Below are positions 29,572 through 39,054 of a stretch of 64,000 bases of DNA, in pieces (positions within the stretch are counted from its first letter, which is position 1; every line of letters starts with the position of its first letter). A model generated the notes under the pieces. It searched no databases. It was not told the DNA's origin and saw nothing but the letters and a program-made list of their open reading frames with translations. A program made the translations under genes and the position numbers. The DNA comes from Sphingopyxis sp. PET50 (GTDB taxonomy: Bacteria > Pseudomonadota > Alphaproteobacteria > Sphingomonadales > Sphingomonadaceae). The DNA lies in the NCBI RefSeq assembly GCF_025244705.1, contig NZ_CP104207.1:1860001-1924000 (forward strand). Reading direction: 5' to 3'.

Positions 29572-30195
29572 ATGAACAGAGTCATAGTCTACATAGACGG
29601 GTTCAACTTGTATCACGCTATTGAAAAGCTGGAGCAACCGGCTTTAAAGTGGCTGAATATATGGAAGTTGTGCGAACAGCATATTAGACCGGGCGAAGTT
29701 CTTGAGAAAGTAAATTTCTTCACTGCTATTTGGCCCTACGACCAAGCTAAGCAGCGGAGGCATAAGAATTTTCTAGCCGCTCTCCGAGCTGTCGGCGTCA
29801 CGCCAATCGAGGGCAATTTCAAGCGATCAAATCGCATATGCTATAAGCATGATCGCACTTGCCCTTTTCGCGAAGAAAAGCAGACCGACGTCGCCATCGG
29901 AATTGAGATGGTGCGGGATGCGATAGCGGGCAATGCTGAACGGCTGATCCTTGTGACCGCAGATAGCGATCAAGTTCCCACCGCGAAGATGATAAACGGC
30001 CTTGGCGTGCCGCTATCGCTCATATTCCCTCCCGGTCGCGCTGGTGAGGCCCGCGACCTTGGCAATTTGATCCCGGATCGCAAGGAACTCACCCTAGGCC
30101 AGCTATTAACGTGCCCTCTTCCGCGAACGGTCTATAACAGTGTCGGGAAGGCCGTCGCCTTCATGCCATCGCTGTATTTGGAAGAACCGGCGTAA
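29572..30195 (+). CDS. NYN-domain (PIN-like) nuclease, transposon cargo
   Basis: 207 residues. NYN fold with acidic active-site residues in VIVYIDGFNLY (Asp9), KQTDVAIGIEM (Asp106) and LVTADSDQVP (Asp131, Asp133). A Cys pair in RICYKHDRTCP is unusual and may bind metal. NYN proteins are mostly RNases, several in anti-phage or toxin contexts. The TAA stop (30193-30195) lies partly in the right terminal inverted repeat, so the gene is tightly fitted to the element's end. Its base composition is low in GC relative to the chromosome. Confidence 0.85.
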   Translation: MNRVIVYIDGFNLYHAIEKLEQPALKWLNIWKLCEQHIRPGEVLEKVNFFTAIWPYDQAKQRRHKNFLAALRAVGVTPIEGNFKRSNRICYKHDRTCPFREEKQTDVAIGIEMVRDAIAGNAERLILVTADSDQVPTAKMINGLGVPLSLIFPPGRAGEARDLGNLIPDRKELTLGQLLTCPLPRTVYNSVGKAVAFMPSLYLEEPA

Positions 30196-30216
30196 AATTC
30201 AAACTGAGACACTACC

Positions 30217-30434
30217 CGGAGCCGCCTCGCCTTCGGCTCCTCGCAATGACGTGGGAGAGATTATGAAGATATCCTCCCCGCGCCCCATGCCCGCCTCGGT
30301 CCGCCGAAGCCGCCGACACCCTCGACCGACGTGACCCAGACGGTGCGGCTGTCGATCGTCTTTCGCATGGAACGCTGACGGCGCATTGCCCAAGCCCCTG
30401 ATCGCCGTTAGGAAATGACGACGGGGGGTTGGCG
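30217..30434. other. Intergenic: right target duplication, REP half and gene-poor stretch
   Basis: Begins with the 8-bp duplication CGGAGCCG, then the right half of the split REP element. The rest holds a short Pro/Arg-coding stretch without a convincing gene; I see no RNA or further regulatory signal. Confidence 0.5.
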
Positions 30435-33400
30435 ATGGGCAAAACGATACGCGGGAACCGGATCATGGCGCTCGCGCTGCTGCTTGCGGCCCTGCTCCTG
30501 TCCTCCGTACCGCTCCACGCCCAGACGCCGCCCGAAGATCCCGCGATCGCCGCCAAGCGCGACGAAATCCTGAAGGCCCCCTTCGACCGCCGCCCCGCGC
30601 TCGGCGAAGAGTTGTTGAAACTGATCGCGAAACAATATGGCGAGGACAGCGGCCCCTATGCCGAGCAACTCCGCGTCCACGCCACCGACCTCAATCTCGC
30701 TCGGCCGCTCGACCGAAGCGCAGGCGGCACTCGAACGCGCGGTCGCCATCCTCACCCGCGTCCATGGCCCCACCGCCTATGCGACGCGCTTCGCCAAACG
30801 CGACTATGCCATCGCGCTGTCGATCAACGGCTTCAAGGAAGAGGCGCTCGTCCCCTACCGCGAATTCATCGATGCCGCCGCCGACGAGGCCTATGGCTGC
30901 GGCCGCCGCGAAAAGGTAGCGGCGGGCACGCTCGTCCACGGCTGCACCAACGACGAGGCCGCCCTCGGCGATTACCTGCTCGGCTACACCCAGCTGCTGC
31001 TCGACCTTGGACGAAAGGACGAGGCGCTGGCGATCTTCGACGCGACCATCGCGCGCTTCGAGCCGCGCTGGGCGGGGTGCGAGACCGAGACCTGGGGTAC
31101 GAAATGCGACCGCGCCGCCGACAAGCGCCGCCAGTTCATGGACAGCTACGCGCGGCTGCTCTTCGCGCTCGGCAAGGATGCCGAGGGGCTCGCGATCCTG
31201 CGTCAGGGCATCCTTCCCCGGCTCGAAGCCCTCGCCGCCTGCGCCGACGAGGATTGCCGCGCCGACGGCCTGCTGCTCGGCGACTATCTCGCCTACCGCG
31301 GCGCGCTGAAGAAGAGCGATTCCGCCGCCGCCCGCGCGCTCGACGCCCGATGGCTGCCGGTCCTCGGCGCCGAACCCGTCTATGCGCGCGGCAAGGCCGA
31401 CAATGCCGGCTATTTCGACCGCAATTACCGCGAGAGCTTCGACGAACTCGCCGCCGACTTCGCCAAGACCGCCGTCGCGGCGGGCGAACGCGATGCCGCG
31501 ATCGCATTGCTCGAACCGCTCGGCCTCGCGCGCCTCGTCGGCGATCTCGAAAGCGGCCAGGATTATGAGGCGAAGCTCGCCGAACTCGACAAACGCTATT
31601 CGGACCTCGCCTATTTCCACTACGACCAGCGTGCCGCGGTGCGAAAGGAAAAGGCCGAACTCGAACGGACCCGGCATGGCGAAACGTCGGTCGAATATGC
31701 CGACGCGCTGCGCGAGGTCGCGCTCGAACTCCAATATACCGACGACAAGGCGGCGACCGAAGATTATTTCCGCCGCGCGCTCGCCGCCGTCCGCGCCTAG
31801 CCATCCCGACGACGATTTCCGCACCCTCAGCACCCTCTCCTATCTCAGCGACTGGCTGATCAAGCAGGACCGCAAGGCCGACGCAATCGCGATCCTGTCG
31901 GAGATTCTGGCCGCCCCCGCCAACGACAAGAGCGATATCTATGCCGATCCGGTGCGTGCCGGGCTGCTCGCCTCGGGTCTCGGCGCGCTCAACGATCCGC
32001 ACGGCCAAGCTCAACGAGCTCAAGGCCGACCTCGCCCAGCTTCGCCTCGAAACCGGCGGCGACCCCGCGCTCGCGCTCGCCGACGCGCGCCATGCCGCGA
32101 CCGGCAAGCGCGCCTGGCGCCGCTCCTTCGGCTTCTCGCGCCTCGACGAGGCGGGGTACGAGATGGCGATCGACGACACTTTCCTGCTCAACCTCGGCCG
32201 CCGCTACGACAGCTATTTCCTGCTCTTCTCCGACGCGCTGTGGGCCGCGAACGAGCGCGACGCCGCGGCGAAGGAAGAGGCCTTTCTCGCATTGCAGGAA
32301 GCGCAGATGGGCACCACCAGCCGCGCCGTCGCCAAGGCCGCCGCCGAACGCACCCTCGCGCAGGCGGGCGTCGCCCCGCTGCTCGACCGGCGCCGCGCCA
32401 TCGACGCAGAGATCGTCAGGCTCGAAGAGGAATCGCGCACCATCTTCGCCGCCGACGAGGGCGAACGGCAGCGCCTGCTCCGCCTCAATTTCGACGCCCG
32501 GCAGCGGCTGAATTTCGACCGTTCGGGCATCGACCAGCAAATCGCCGCCGCCTCGCCCGGCTATTTCGAACTCGTCCGCCCGCAGGCGCTGACCCTCGCG
32601 CAGGCGCAGGCGCTGCTCGCCCCCGACGAGGCGGTGCTGCTCATCGTCCCGACCCCGCTCGGCACCCACAGCGTCGTCGTCACCCACGACGGGCTCGACT
32701 GGCACCGCAGCGACATGACCGAGGCGCAATTGGGCGCGCATGTCCGCCGCCTGCTGTGGGACGTCGGCGCCGATATCGACGTCACCCCCGAAGAAGAGAC
32801 GCGCTGGGAACAGGAGGGCGAAGGCGACACCCCCTATGACCGCACCACCGCGTGGAAAGTCTATCGGGCGCTGATCGCCCCGCTCGAACCGATGCTGGCC
32901 CAAAAACGGCACTTGTTCACCGCCTCGACCGGCGCGATCTCGTCGCTGCCGCTCGGCATCCTCGTCACCGCCGCGCCCACCGGCGCCGACGGCGACCCGG
33001 CGGTGCTGCGCGCGACGCCCTGGTTCGCCGACAAGGCGGCACTGCTCCAGCTTCCCTCGCTGCAATCGCTCCAGCTACTGCGCGCCGTTGGCAGCCGCAA
33101 CCGCGCCGGCGCGGGCACCGACATGATCGGCTTCGGCGATCCGCTGCTCGACGGCGAAGCGCGGACGCGCGGCGGCCCCGGCGGGCGCAAGCGCGGCACG
33201 CGCAGCGGCGCCTACCTCTCGGTCAGCGCCGGATTGCAGCCCGCCTATGGCGACGCCCCCGCGCTCGCCGATCCCGCCGCGCTGCGCAAGCTCGCGCGCC
33301 TGCCGGGGACCGAAACCGAACTCAAGGCGATGCAGCAATTGCTCGGCGCGAAACAGGCGAAGCTCTTCCTCGCCGCCGCCGCGACCGAGGAGAATTTCAA

Positions 33401-33905
33401 GCATCGCGATCTCGCCAGATTGTCGGTGCTCTTCCTCGCCACCCACGGCCTCGTCGCGGGCGAGGTCAGCGGCGTTGCCGAACCCGGCCTCGTCTTTACC
33501 CCGCCCGCCAGCGCCAGCGCCGCCGACGACGGCCTGCTCACCGCCAGCGAGGTCGCGAAGCTGCGCCTCGGCGCGCGCTGGGTGATCCTGTCGGCGTGCA
33601 ACACCGCCGCGGGCGACGGCAGCCAGGGCGCGCCGGGCCTGTCGGGGCTCGCGCGCGCCTTCTTCTTCGCCGGTGCCGAAAGCCTGCTCGCCTCGCACTG
33701 GCCGGTGCGCGACGATGTCGCCGCGGTGCTCACGGTCAAGCTCTTCGAACTGATGCGCGCCAACCCCGAATTGTCGCGCGCCGAGGCGCTGCGGGCCGCC
33801 GAGAAGGCGATCCGCGACGACCCGCGCGCCGACGACATCGTCCGCAGCTGGTCGCACCCCAGCGCCTGGGCGCCCTTCTCGCTGATCGGCGACGGGATCA
33901 ACTGA
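30435..33905 (+). CDS. Exported TPR-CHAT (caspase-like) protein (three frameshifts in sequence)
   Basis: About 1155 residues after repair. A signal peptide (about 1-32, ending PLHAQ) precedes a long helical region with TPR-type spacing (about 35-750), then a C-terminal CHAT domain (about 840-1155). The catalytic His is in FLATHGLV (near 1003) and Cys in LSACNTAAGDG (near 1054), followed by GLARAFFFAGAESLLASHWPV. The frame breaks at GCTCGGC 30699-30705 and GCCTAGC 31795-31801 (both inferred GCCGGC) and at CCGCACGG 31997-32004; each repair restores continuous protein. A periplasmic CHAT protease with TPR partner-binding surface is the likely reading; its substrate is unknown. Confidence 0.88.
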
Positions 33906-33947
33906 GCGGTTCGGCGAGCCGTTGACCGGTTCCGGGCGCAACAGGAC

Positions 33948-34035
33948 GTCGCCCCCGCGAAGGCGGGGGCCGCCATCGGTTTGCACCGCACGGCCGAGCA
34001 AGGCGGCCAACGGCCCCCGCCTTCGCGGGGGCGAC
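33948..34035. repeat. REP-like inverted repeat after the CHAT gene
   Basis: GTCGCCCCCGCGAAGGCGG... and ...CCGCCTTCGCGGGGGCGAC; same family as 19210-19296 and 62714-62800. Confidence 0.85.
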
Positions 34036-34149
34036 GGCGCGGGAATCATCCGCCAATCCACCCCGATCGCCCATACAGGTTCGGCTCCCGTTCATCTTCA
34101 TGCTATAAGCAACCGAATGGGGATGGTGACCGTTCGAGGGAATGACGCG

Positions 34150-34560
34150 ATGAAGACACCAACCCGCCTCCTGCTCCCGTTGCTCGCCGCGCTGGCCTTC
34201 GCCGCGCCCGTGCGCGCGCAGGACGCGGACCTCGCGCAATCCTCGACCCCGCCCGAAAAATTCTCCTTCCTCATCGCCTATGGCAACGACGAATGCCCCG
34301 AGGCCGAGGGCGACGAGATCGTCGTCTGCGCGCAGGAGCCCGAGGCCGACCGCTACCGCGTGCCCAAGGAACTGCGCGAGGAACTGCGCGAAGACGATGC
34401 CGGCGGCGGCGCGGCCTGGGGCGCGACGGTCGAGGCGCACGACGACATCGCACGCCTGAACCGCCCGAACAGCTGCTCGGCGGTCGGCAGCTACGGCTAC
34501 ACCGGCTGCACCGGCGCGATGCTCCGCCAGTGGTTCGCCGAGCGGCGCTCGACGCGGTAA
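34150..34560 (+). CDS. Hypothetical exported protein
   Basis: 136 residues from ATG 34150. Signal peptide ends near residue 23 (APVRAQ). The mature protein is acidic, with the segment DECPEAEGDEIVVCAQEPEADRYRVPKELRE and two further cysteines (NSCSAVGSYGYTGCTGAM), so two disulphides are possible. This Cys/Glu-rich pattern with 'DEIVVC' recurs in small exported sphingomonad proteins of unknown role. Stands alone. Confidence 0.8.
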   Translation: MKTPTRLLLPLLAALAFAAPVRAQDADLAQSSTPPEKFSFLIAYGNDECPEAEGDEIVVCAQEPEADRYRVPKELREELREDDAGGGAAWGATVEAHDDIARLNRPNSCSAVGSYGYTGCTGAMLRQWFAERRSTR

Positions 34561-34653
34561 GACAACGGAAACGCTGTGTTTCCGCGCGGCCGATTGACGC
34601 CGCCCCCGCCACTGGCCTAGCCTGACGCTCCCGCATCCAGCACGGAGTCCCCC

Positions 34654-35290
34654 ATGCGCTACGCCCTCCCCCTCGTCGCCGTCGCCGCCATCGTCGCGGT
34701 CCCCGTCATCGCCCAGCAGAGCGGCCCTCCGGGCGCCCCCGACAAGAGCCGCGTCGCCGCCGGCACCTATGCCGCCGACCCCGGCCACACGCTGGTCGTG
34801 TGGGAAGTCGATCATTTCGGCTTCAGCCGATATTCGGGCATCTTCGGCGACGTCACCGGCACGCTCATACTCGACCCCGCCAACCCCGCGGCGTCGAAGG
34901 TCGAGGTGACGATCCCCGTCGCCAAGGTCACCACCGCCAGCGCCGGCCTGACCGGCCATCTGCTGCGCGACGGCAAGGACGGCGGCAAGCCCGACTTCTT
35001 CGGCTCGGCCCCCGCCGACGCCAAATTCGTCTCGACCAGCGTCGTCGTCGACGAGGACGGCGACGAGGCCAAGGTCACCGGCAACCTGACGCTGAACGGC
35101 GTGACCCGGCCCGTCACCCTCGACGTCGATTTCCACGGCGCCTGGCGACAATCCCTTCAACAAGAAGGCGACCGTCGGCTTCAACGCCGAAGCGACGATC
35201 AAGCGCAGCGATTTCGGCATCGCCTTCGGCATCCCCGCGGTCAGCGACGAGGTCGAACTCGAAATCCACGCGGCGTTCGAAAAGCAGTAA
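34654..35290 (+). CDS. YceI-like periplasmic lipocalin-type protein (frameshift in sequence)
   Basis: 211 residues after repair. A signal peptide (about 1-22) is followed by a YceI domain (YAADPGHTLVVWEVDHFGFSRYSGIF, then FVSTSVVVDEDGDEAKVTGNLTLNGVTRPV), a ten-stranded beta-barrel that binds polyisoprenoid lipids. The frame breaks at GCCTGGC 35140-35146; removing the T yields GCCGGC and the expected HGAGDNPFNKKATVGFNAEA, ending ...AAFEKQ at 35290. Monocistronic. Confidence 0.92.
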
Positions 35291-35299
35291 TCCCGCTCG

Positions 35300-35537
35300 T
35301 CATTGCGAGGACCCCGGACTTGATCGGGGTTTATATCGTTGAGACAAGTAGCGGTGTGTTCCCCGGCGAAAGCCGGGGTCCAGATGGCCCAGCGCCGCGC
35401 CGCGTGGACCCCGGCTTTCGCCGGGGAGCGGTCCCTTGTCGGAAAGGAATAACCACCGACTTGATCCGGGGGACGCGGCAATCCAGAGCGGTTTACAGCT
35501 GCTCTGGATTGCTTCGCTCCGCTCGCAATGACGACGG
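35300..35537. repeat. Cluster of REP-like palindromes after the YceI gene
   Basis: The 313-bp gap before the rhodanese gene holds a CCCCGGCGAAAGCCGGGG pair (35361-35428) nested inside CGTCATTGCGAGGACCCCGG and the separate hairpin CAATCCAGAG...CTCTGGATTG with CGCAATGACG. I see no gene here. Confidence 0.75.
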
Positions 35538-35603
35538 TTTGCGGTTCATCCCCCGTCCATCGCACCGCGCCTAACCTCCCTCGCGTCCAGAGGGAGGATC
35601 ATC

Positions 35604-36108
35604 ATGCGCAAGACCCTGCTGCTCGCCGCCGCCCTGTTCGCCGCCCCCGCGCTGGCACAGACCACAGCCGGCCCCTGCCAACCCCCAGATCGACTATCCC
35701 GGCTTCCAGAAACTGACCGCCGCCGTCGCGCCGCAGCGCGCTGAGGCGCTGCTGACCTTCGACGCCTTCAAGGCCGAAGCCGCGAAGCCCGGCACCCTGC
35801 TCCTCGACGCCCGCTCGAAGGACGCCTTCCAGCGCGGCCATATCGCGGGCGCGGTCAACCTGCCGCTCACCGACTTCACCGCGGAAAGCCTCGCGGCGGT
35901 GATCGGCGACGATCCGAACCGCCCCATCCTCATCTATTGCAACAATAATTTCTCGAACAACCGCAGCCCGGTGCCGGTCAAGTCGCGCCAGCTCGCGCTC
36001 AATATCCAGACCTTCATCAACCTCGTCGGCTACGGCTATCCCAATGTCTGGGAGCTCGCCGATATCGTCGATTTCAACGATCCGAAGGTCGGCTGGGTCA
36101 AGGGCTGA
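35604..36108 (+). CDS. Exported rhodanese-like protein (frameshift in sequence)
   Basis: 167 residues after repair. Signal peptide ends at ALAQ (about 18). The rhodanese fold follows: LLLDARSKDAFQRGHIAGAVNLPL and active-site Cys in ILIYCNNNFSNNR. The extended N-rich loop after the Cys is unusual for sulfurtransferases, whose loop is normally six residues starting CxxG, so sulfur transfer is uncertain. Frames join near 35676 by removal of one extra T (CCCC-T-GCCAAC). GGGAGGAT precedes the ATG. Confidence 0.88.
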
Positions 36109-36190
36109 CCGCCCCCCGAACTGTCACACGCGCCGTGTAGGAATCGGGGCGGGGCCGCTTGCCCCTCCCCTTCCCGCAGGAGCTTATGTG

Positions 36191-36589
36191 ATGAGCGAGC
36201 TGGTACGCGAAATCGTCGAGGTGAACGCCTTTGTCGTCGACGACGAGGAGAATCCGCAACTGACCGTCGAGGCCGAAGGCCTCGCCCCGACCGCCGACTG
36301 GACCAACGTCCGGCTCGAGGCGCATATCTACATCGACCCGCCCGAGGATGGTTTCCAGGACTTCGACCTCGTCGGCGATCGGCCGGCAGAAGCCGCCGCC
36401 GACGCCCTCACGCCGGTCGAGGCCGCGTGGGAAGGTCCGCTCGAGGACTGGCTGATCGGCGTGCGCGTCCACGCCATCGACAATATGATCGAGGAAGAGG
36501 TCTTCGAACTCGAGGACGAGGCCGAAGACGACGACGACGACGATGACGACGCCGAAACCGCGGATGATGCGGACAGCGAGGCCGCCTGA
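36191..36589 (+). CDS. Acidic hypothetical protein
   Basis: 132 residues, start ATG 36191 after GCAGGAG. Very acidic; the last 30 residues are dominated by Asp and Glu with a run of eight Asp. No cysteine and no membrane segment. The ordered part (about 1-90, with WTNVRLEAHIYIDPPEDGFQDFDL) has alternating strands. Function unknown. It precedes the leuA leader region by about 110 bp. Confidence 0.75.
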   Translation: MSELVREIVEVNAFVVDDEENPQLTVEAEGLAPTADWTNVRLEAHIYIDPPEDGFQDFDLVGDRPAEAAADALTPVEAAWEGPLEDWLIGVRVHAIDNMIEEEVFELEDEAEDDDDDDDDAETADDADSEAA

Positions 36590-36702
36590 CGCCCCGTTCG
36601 CCTCATACCCCCTGCGCCGGACCGCAAAGCCCCTGCGCGGTCCGGCGACATTTTCTGATCGCCCTCTTGCCAAGCGCGACATTTTGCATCATTGGGGCGC
36701 CC

Positions 36703-36753
36703 ATGCGCGGCAACGCCCTCCTTCTTCTGCGACTTACACGCCCTTGGGCGTGA
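36703..36753 (+). CDS. leuA leader peptide (attenuator)
   Basis: A 16-residue frame MRGNALLLLRLTRPWA with five Leu codons out of six between residues 6 and 11 ends 83 bp before leuA. Leu-codon clustering in a short upstream frame is the hallmark of ribosome-mediated attenuation of leucine operons. The end of the frame lies in alternative RNA stems, described as a separate feature. Confidence 0.7.
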   Translation: MRGNALLLLRLTRPWA

Positions 36754-36791
36754 CCTCGGCTGCGCCCTGATCGCGGCCACCCGCCCAAGGG
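36737..36791 (+). promoter_or_regulatory. Mutually exclusive RNA stems in the leuA leader
   Basis: CCCTTGGGCG (36741-36750) can pair with CGCCCAAGGG (36782-36791) over 10 perfect base pairs; the same segment can also fold on itself as CACGCCC/GGGCGTG (36737-36752). A ribosome paused at the Leu codons or at the leader stop would select between them. No U-run follows, so control could be by Rho or at translation instead of intrinsic termination. Confidence 0.55.
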
Positions 36792-36836
36792 TCCGATCGA
36801 CACATAACGCAACCATTCGCAGAAGAAACCAGTCCC

Positions 36837-38502
36837 ATGACCATGCTCCGCGACCCTTCGGTCAAATATAACGCCTTTCCGCAGGTTCCCCTGGCGAACC
36901 GCGAATGGCCCGGCCGCACGATCACCCGCGCCCCGATCTGGCTCTCGACCGATCTGCGCGACGGCAACCAGTCGCTGATCGACCCGATGGACGCCGAAAA
37001 GAAGACGCGCTTCTTCGACATGCTCGTCCGCATCGGGCTCAAGGAGATCGAGGTCGGCTTCCCCGCCAGCGGCGCGACCGATTTCGACTATATCCAGAAC
37101 CTCGTCCGCACCGGCCGCATCCCCGGCGACGTCACCCCGCAGGTGCTGACGCAGAGCCGCGCCGACCTGATCCGCACCAGCTTCGACAGCCTCGCCTAGC
37201 GCGAAGAGTGCGATCGTCCACGTCTACAACGCGGTCGCGCCCGCGTGGCGCAAGATCGTCTTCGGCATGGAGCCGCACGAGATCAAACAGATCGCGATCG
37301 ACGGCGCGAAACAGCTCCGCGACAACGCCGCGCGCCTGCCCGGCACCGACTGGCGCTTCCAGTACAGCCCCGAATGCTTCTCGACGACCGAGCTCGATTT
37401 CAGCATCGAGGTGTGCGAGGCGGTGATGGACATCCTCGCCCCCACCGCCGAAAATCCGATCATCCTCAACCTCCCCGCGACGGTCGAGGCGGCGACGCCG
37501 AACATCTACGCCGACCAGATCGAATATTTCGCGAAGAACCTGCCGAACCGCGACTGTGCGATCATATCGCTGCACACCCACAACGACCGCGGCACCGGCG
37601 TCGCGGCGGCCGAATTGGGCCTGCTCGCGGGCGCCGACCGCGTCGAGGGCTGCCTGTTCGGCAATGGCGAGCGCACCGGCAACACCTGCCTCGTCACCAT
37701 CGCGCTCAACATGTACACGCAGGGCGTGGACCCCGAACTCGACTTCTCGAACATCGACGAGGTCATCCAGACGGTCGAATATTGCAACAACCTGCCCGTC
37801 CACCCGCGCCACCCCTATGGCGGCGAGCTGGTCTACACCGCCTTCTCGGGCAGCCATCAGGACGCGATCAAGAAAGGCTTCGCCGCGCGCGAACGCCAGA
37901 ATGACGAACGCTGGGAAGTCCCCTACCTCCCCATCGACCCCGCCGACCTCGGGCGCAGCTACGAAGCGGTGATCCGCGTCAACAGCCAGTCGGGCAAGGG
38001 CGGCGTCGCCTGGGTGCTCGAACAGGACAAGGGCCTGAAACTGCCCAAGAAGATGCAGGCGAGCTTCAGCCACGTCGTCCAGGCGCTCGCCGACGAGACA
38101 AGCCGCGAACTCGCCGCCGACGACATCTGGCAGGCGTTCGAGGCGACCTATCTCGCGACCGGCGGCAAGCGCTTCCAGCTCGTCGACTGGTCCGAAAGCC
38201 ATGCCGACGCCGACCGCATCTTCGCCGGCAAGCTCACCATCGACGGAGCGCAGCGCAGCGTCAGCGGCCGCGGCAACGGCCTGATGAGCAGCGTCATCGC
38301 CGCGCTGGCCGAGTCAGGAGGTCCGCTGATGGACATCGTGGACTATTCGGAACACGCGATCGGCCACGGCAGCGACGCCCAGGCCGCCGCCTACGTCGAA
38401 TGCCGCACCGCGGACGGCAAAAGCCTGTTCGGCTGCGGGCTGGACACCGACGTGGCGACGGCGAGCGTGCGGGCGATCTTGTCGGCGGCGAACGGTGCGT
38501 AG
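36837..38502 (+). CDS. leuA: 2-isopropylmalate synthase, type 2 (frameshift in sequence)
   Basis: First committed step of leucine synthesis: acetyl-CoA plus 2-oxoisovalerate. Repaired length is 554 residues, as in the long LeuA type. [12 protein letters not shown] near 40 is the metal/substrate signature; [18 protein letters not shown] near 245 supplies metal-binding His residues; the C-terminal regulatory domain ends [16 protein letters not shown]. The frame breaks at GCCTAGC 37194-37200, which as printed gives a premature TAG; GCCGGC restores [16 protein letters not shown] Leu-rich leader peptide lies upstream. Confidence 0.95.
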
Positions 38503-38559
38503 GCTAGGACAACAAGCACTCCAATTGCCCCACTGTATGGCCCGTGATAGCTCGAACGA

Positions 38560-39054
38560 ATGTCAGAGAACGAATCGCAACGCAGGGCAAACTTAGCGGC
38601 CAAGTTGTTGAACCTTTCCCAATCGCAGCTGGAATGGGTCAAAGGAGTTATTGATCAATTCCAGTTGCCTCACCTCTATGAGCGCAATCAAAACTCAGAC
38701 TTGGTCTCGAATGATGTGCTAGAGCGCCTCGGTGACGCGCTTCGAATTCACCATGCCTTCAGCCGACAAGCCCTAAGCAAGGATCGCTTCGAATTTGCGC
38801 TGGAGCGCGCTCTTAAATTATGCGGCATCCCTGCTGCACTGGCTGCCAGCCGAACAAACAGAGGGCATGACATCACTATTGGGTCAACGCGCGTCAGCCT
38901 CAAAACCGAAGCCGCAAATGACATTCGCCGGGATGCAATCCACGTCAGCAAGTGGATGGAACTGGGCCGTGGAGAATGGCGACTCGATCTTCTCTTGGAT
39001 ATCTTTCTGCAGCACCTCAAGGGCTATGACCGCATCTTCACCTTGAGGCGGCTA
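38560..39054 (+). pseudogene. SmaI-like type II restriction endonuclease, 5' part (split by IS630)
   Basis: 165 codons up to the insertion of an IS630-family element in a CTA Leu codon. Removing the element and one TA joins it exactly in frame to 40103-40372, giving 254 residues. The reconstructed protein carries GHDITIGSTRVSLKTEAA (putative PD-D/ExK-type core) and HVSKWMELGRGEW, which I recognise from the SmaI endonuclease (247 residues; cuts CCCGGG). Base composition is less GC-rich than the chromosome. Adjacent and convergent is a matching methyltransferase. As it stands the nuclease cannot be made intact. Confidence 0.8.

Larger units (their letters stand above)
26901..30216. mobile_element. 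3316-bp transposon with IS1-like DDE transposase and cargo genes
   Basis: Perfect 23-bp terminal inverted repeats (26901-26923 and 30194-30216, beginning GGTAGTGTCTCAGTTTG) and an 8-bp target duplication CGGAGCCG on both sides (26893-26900, 30217-30224). Inside are two small genes, a toxin-antitoxin-like pair, the transposase and a NYN-domain nuclease, all on the plus strand. Base composition is visibly less GC-rich than the flanks and codon use differs, as expected of recent acquisition. Inserted harmlessly in an intergenic REP palindrome. Confidence 0.9.

Noticed and set aside
36530..36560. Run of GAC codons as a microsatellite or sequencing artefact
   Set aside because: It is in frame, encodes an acidic tail consistent with the rest of the protein and the frame is kept to a sensible stop.
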